A DNA stretch of 64,000 bases from Undibacterium paludis (lineage in GTDB: Bacteria > Pseudomonadota > Gammaproteobacteria > Burkholderiales > Burkholderiaceae_D). Positions 63,013 through 64,000 of the stretch are shown here, one piece after another; positions within the stretch are counted from its first letter, which is position 1; every line of letters starts with the position of its first letter. The notes beneath the pieces are model-generated. The model had not been told where the DNA came from. It did no database searches and worked only from the letters and a program-made list of their open reading frames with translations. The stretch is from NCBI RefSeq assembly GCF_022568815.1, contig NZ_JAKZHX010000010.1, positions 1-64,000 of the forward strand, in the 5' to 3' direction. The position numbers were made by a program, and so were the translations under genes.

Positions 63013-63728
63013 GCACTTAACTCCATGGGTTCATCTTTTTGTTCCAGCTTGCGTTCCACATTGATGATACGGCCATCGCGTATGAACACGGTGTCGTCGG
63101 CCTCAGCCTGTACCTGTGGGTCATGCGAAGAGAACACGAAAGAGACGTGGCGCTCACGCTGCATCTTGCGCATCAGGCTGATGATGGCGGCTCCCGTCTG
63201 GCTGTCAAGGTTGGCGGTTGGTTCATCGGCCAGTACCAGCTTGGGTTCTGTTGCCAGCGCGCGGGCAATCGCCACGCGCTGACGCTGGCCGCCCGACAAC
63301 TGACCGGGCAGGTTTTGCGCCCGGTCTGCCAGACCGACAGCATCAAGCAGGTCTAGCACACGTTTCTTGCGCTCCCCTGCCGCCACCTTGGCCAATATCA
63401 GCGGATATTCGACGTTTTCATAGGTATTGAGGACAGGCAGCAGATTAAAATTCTGGAAAATGAAGCCCAGGTGACGTGCCCGGAAATCGGACAAGGCATC
63501 ATCAGACAATGTATGCACGGCCTGTTCAGCGACAATGACTTCACCACTGTCAGCCCGGTCTATGCAACCGATGAGGTTGAGCAAGGTGGTCTTGCCGCTG
63601 CCGGAAGGGCCAGAGATCACAGTAAAGCAATTGGCCCGCAATTGCAGGTTGATATCAACCAGTGCGGGGACATCGACCGCATCGAGGTGATAAGTCTTCA
63701 TGACTTGCTTCAGTACTACGGGATACAT
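63009..63728 (-). CDS. ABC transporter ATP-binding protein (LolD/MacB type)
   Basis: 239 residues. Walker A GPSGSGKTT (about 40-48), Q-loop in LGFIFQNFNLLPVLNTYENV, signature LSGGQRQRV, Walker B KLVLADEPTANLD and H-loop FVFSSHDP, all typical of the LolD/MacB/FtsE subgroup. It partners the permease encoded four bases downstream by overlap. A ggag site precedes the ATG. A partial gene continues upstream past the window edge. Confidence 0.93.
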   Translation of the reverse strand: MYPVVLKQVMKTYHLDAVDVPALVDINLQLRANCFTVISGPSGSGKTTLLNLIGCIDRADSGEVIVAEQAVHTLSDDALSDFRARHLGFIFQNFNLLPVLNTYENVEYPLILAKVAAGERKKRVLDLLDAVGLADRAQNLPGQLSGGQRQRVAIARALATEPKLVLADEPTANLDSQTGAAIISLMRKMQRERHVSFVFSSHDPQVQAEADDTVFIRDGRIINVERKLEQKDEPMELSA

Positions 63729-63810
63729 AGTTACTCCAGTATGAAAAAAAATGAGAATTCGTGGGATTTGCAGAGTTTGCAGTATTTGCAGAAACGGGGC
63801 CAGGAGTCAC

Positions 63811-64000
63811 TTAGCGGACAATATTTGCCGACATATCGCTGACCATCAGCGCCAGCATGCCCTGCTCGACGAAATGTCTCATGTCGACGGTAAAGCCGCT
63901 GCCATCCAGCATCTCCGGATGTTTGTCGTGGACAGCCTGCACCTTCTCGTGCGTGGCGGGGTTCGCGCCCCAGGTATCGGTAACAAGCCACTGCCAGTGA
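63811..64000 (-). CDS. 3' end of an unidentified gene upstream of the ABC operon
   Basis: The minus-strand frame is open from the window edge to a TAA at 63811-63813, leaving 62 codons. The visible C-terminus reads HWQWLVTDTWGANPATHEKV and later EMLDGSGFTVDMRHFVEQGM, ending MSANIVR. It contains aromatic and acidic residues but no motif I recognise. It lies about 80 bases upstream of the ATPase gene on the same strand, so it could be the first gene of that operon. The 5' part is outside the window. Confidence 0.6.
   Translation of the reverse strand, partial: HWQWLVTDTWGANPATHEKVQAVHDKHPEMLDGSGFTVDMRHFVEQGMLALMVSDMSANIVR

Noticed and set aside
1-64000. tRNA, rRNA, CRISPR, prophage or integrase
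   Set aside because: No cloverleaf with CCA-type ends, no regularly spaced repeats, and no integrase, transposase or capsid-like proteins were recognised on either strand by eye; a tRNAscan-type search would be needed to exclude a tRNA fully.

Overview
The window looks like chromosomal DNA of a Gram-negative betaproteobacterium, most likely Burkholderiales and possibly an Oxalobacteraceae/Undibacterium-like genus. This is inferred from the NuoB-type sequence, a DUF3579 gene, the rpsP-rimM-trmD-rplS order, ETF/acyl-CoA dehydrogenase genes and many envelope genes. GC is moderate by eye, and no 16S or tRNA gene is present to confirm the placement. There is no phage, integrase, transposase, CRISPR array, rRNA or tRNA. 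The only mobile-like DNA is two families of short inverted-repeat elements.

Layout. 1-5.4 kb: a long regulatory region, a TonB-dependent receptor and a flavin-dependent tryptophan-halogenase-like enzyme. 5.6-10 kb: a YoaK/DUF1275 membrane protein, then a membrane TPR protein overlapping an M48 metalloprotease. 10-12.2 kb: a polar amino-acid ABC permease and binding protein (no ATPase in the window) and a small protein. 12.5-20.3 kb: prfC, a frameshifted secreted-protein gene, an S1/P1 nuclease, sppA and an exported amidohydrolase fused to a CIA30-like domain. 20.3-22.1 kb: a NarL/DesKR-type two-component system. 22-29.5 kb: small accessory genes, including an acyltransferase, an AraC regulator, an orphan nuoB paralogue, a qorB-like quinone oxidoreductase with a divergent HxlR regulator, and a NIPSNAP protein. 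29.6-33.5 kb: pbpG, a pal-like lipoprotein, a cluster of repeats and a QseBC-type two-component system.

33.6-36.2 kb is a tightly overlapping three-gene operon (membrane protein, DUF4166, membrane-anchored TIGR01777 epimerase) preceded by a perfect 13-4-13 inverted repeat. 36.3-42.7 kb has a 57-residue small gene and then a five-gene acyl-CoA catabolic operon with a divergent LysR regulator. 42.7-47.2 kb holds a DUF3579 protein, an acyltransferase, a GNAT enzyme, a CobD/CbiB-like membrane protein and a CoA-type Nudix hydrolase. 47.3-49.5 kb is the rpsP-rimM-trmD-rplS translation operon. 50-54 kb encodes an acyl-CoA dehydrogenase with etfBA, which carry electrons from acyl-CoA oxidation to the quinone pool. 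54.4-58.7 kb has tusA-like, Nudix, GNAT and alaS genes. 59-64 kb has a small exported protein and then an envelope-spanning operon: ABC ATPase, FtsX/MacB-type permease, LolA-like periplasmic protein and outer-membrane beta-barrel.

The best candidates for undescribed biology are the ABC-LolA-barrel operon at the right edge (59.5-64 kb), the TonB receptor/halogenase pair, the operon with its perfect operator-like dyad at 33.64 kb, the orphan nuoB paralogue, and the inverted 171-172 bp elements flanking an 8.3-kb segment. Strand, overlaps, motifs and repeats were read directly from the sequence. Functions are assigned from family knowledge without any database search.
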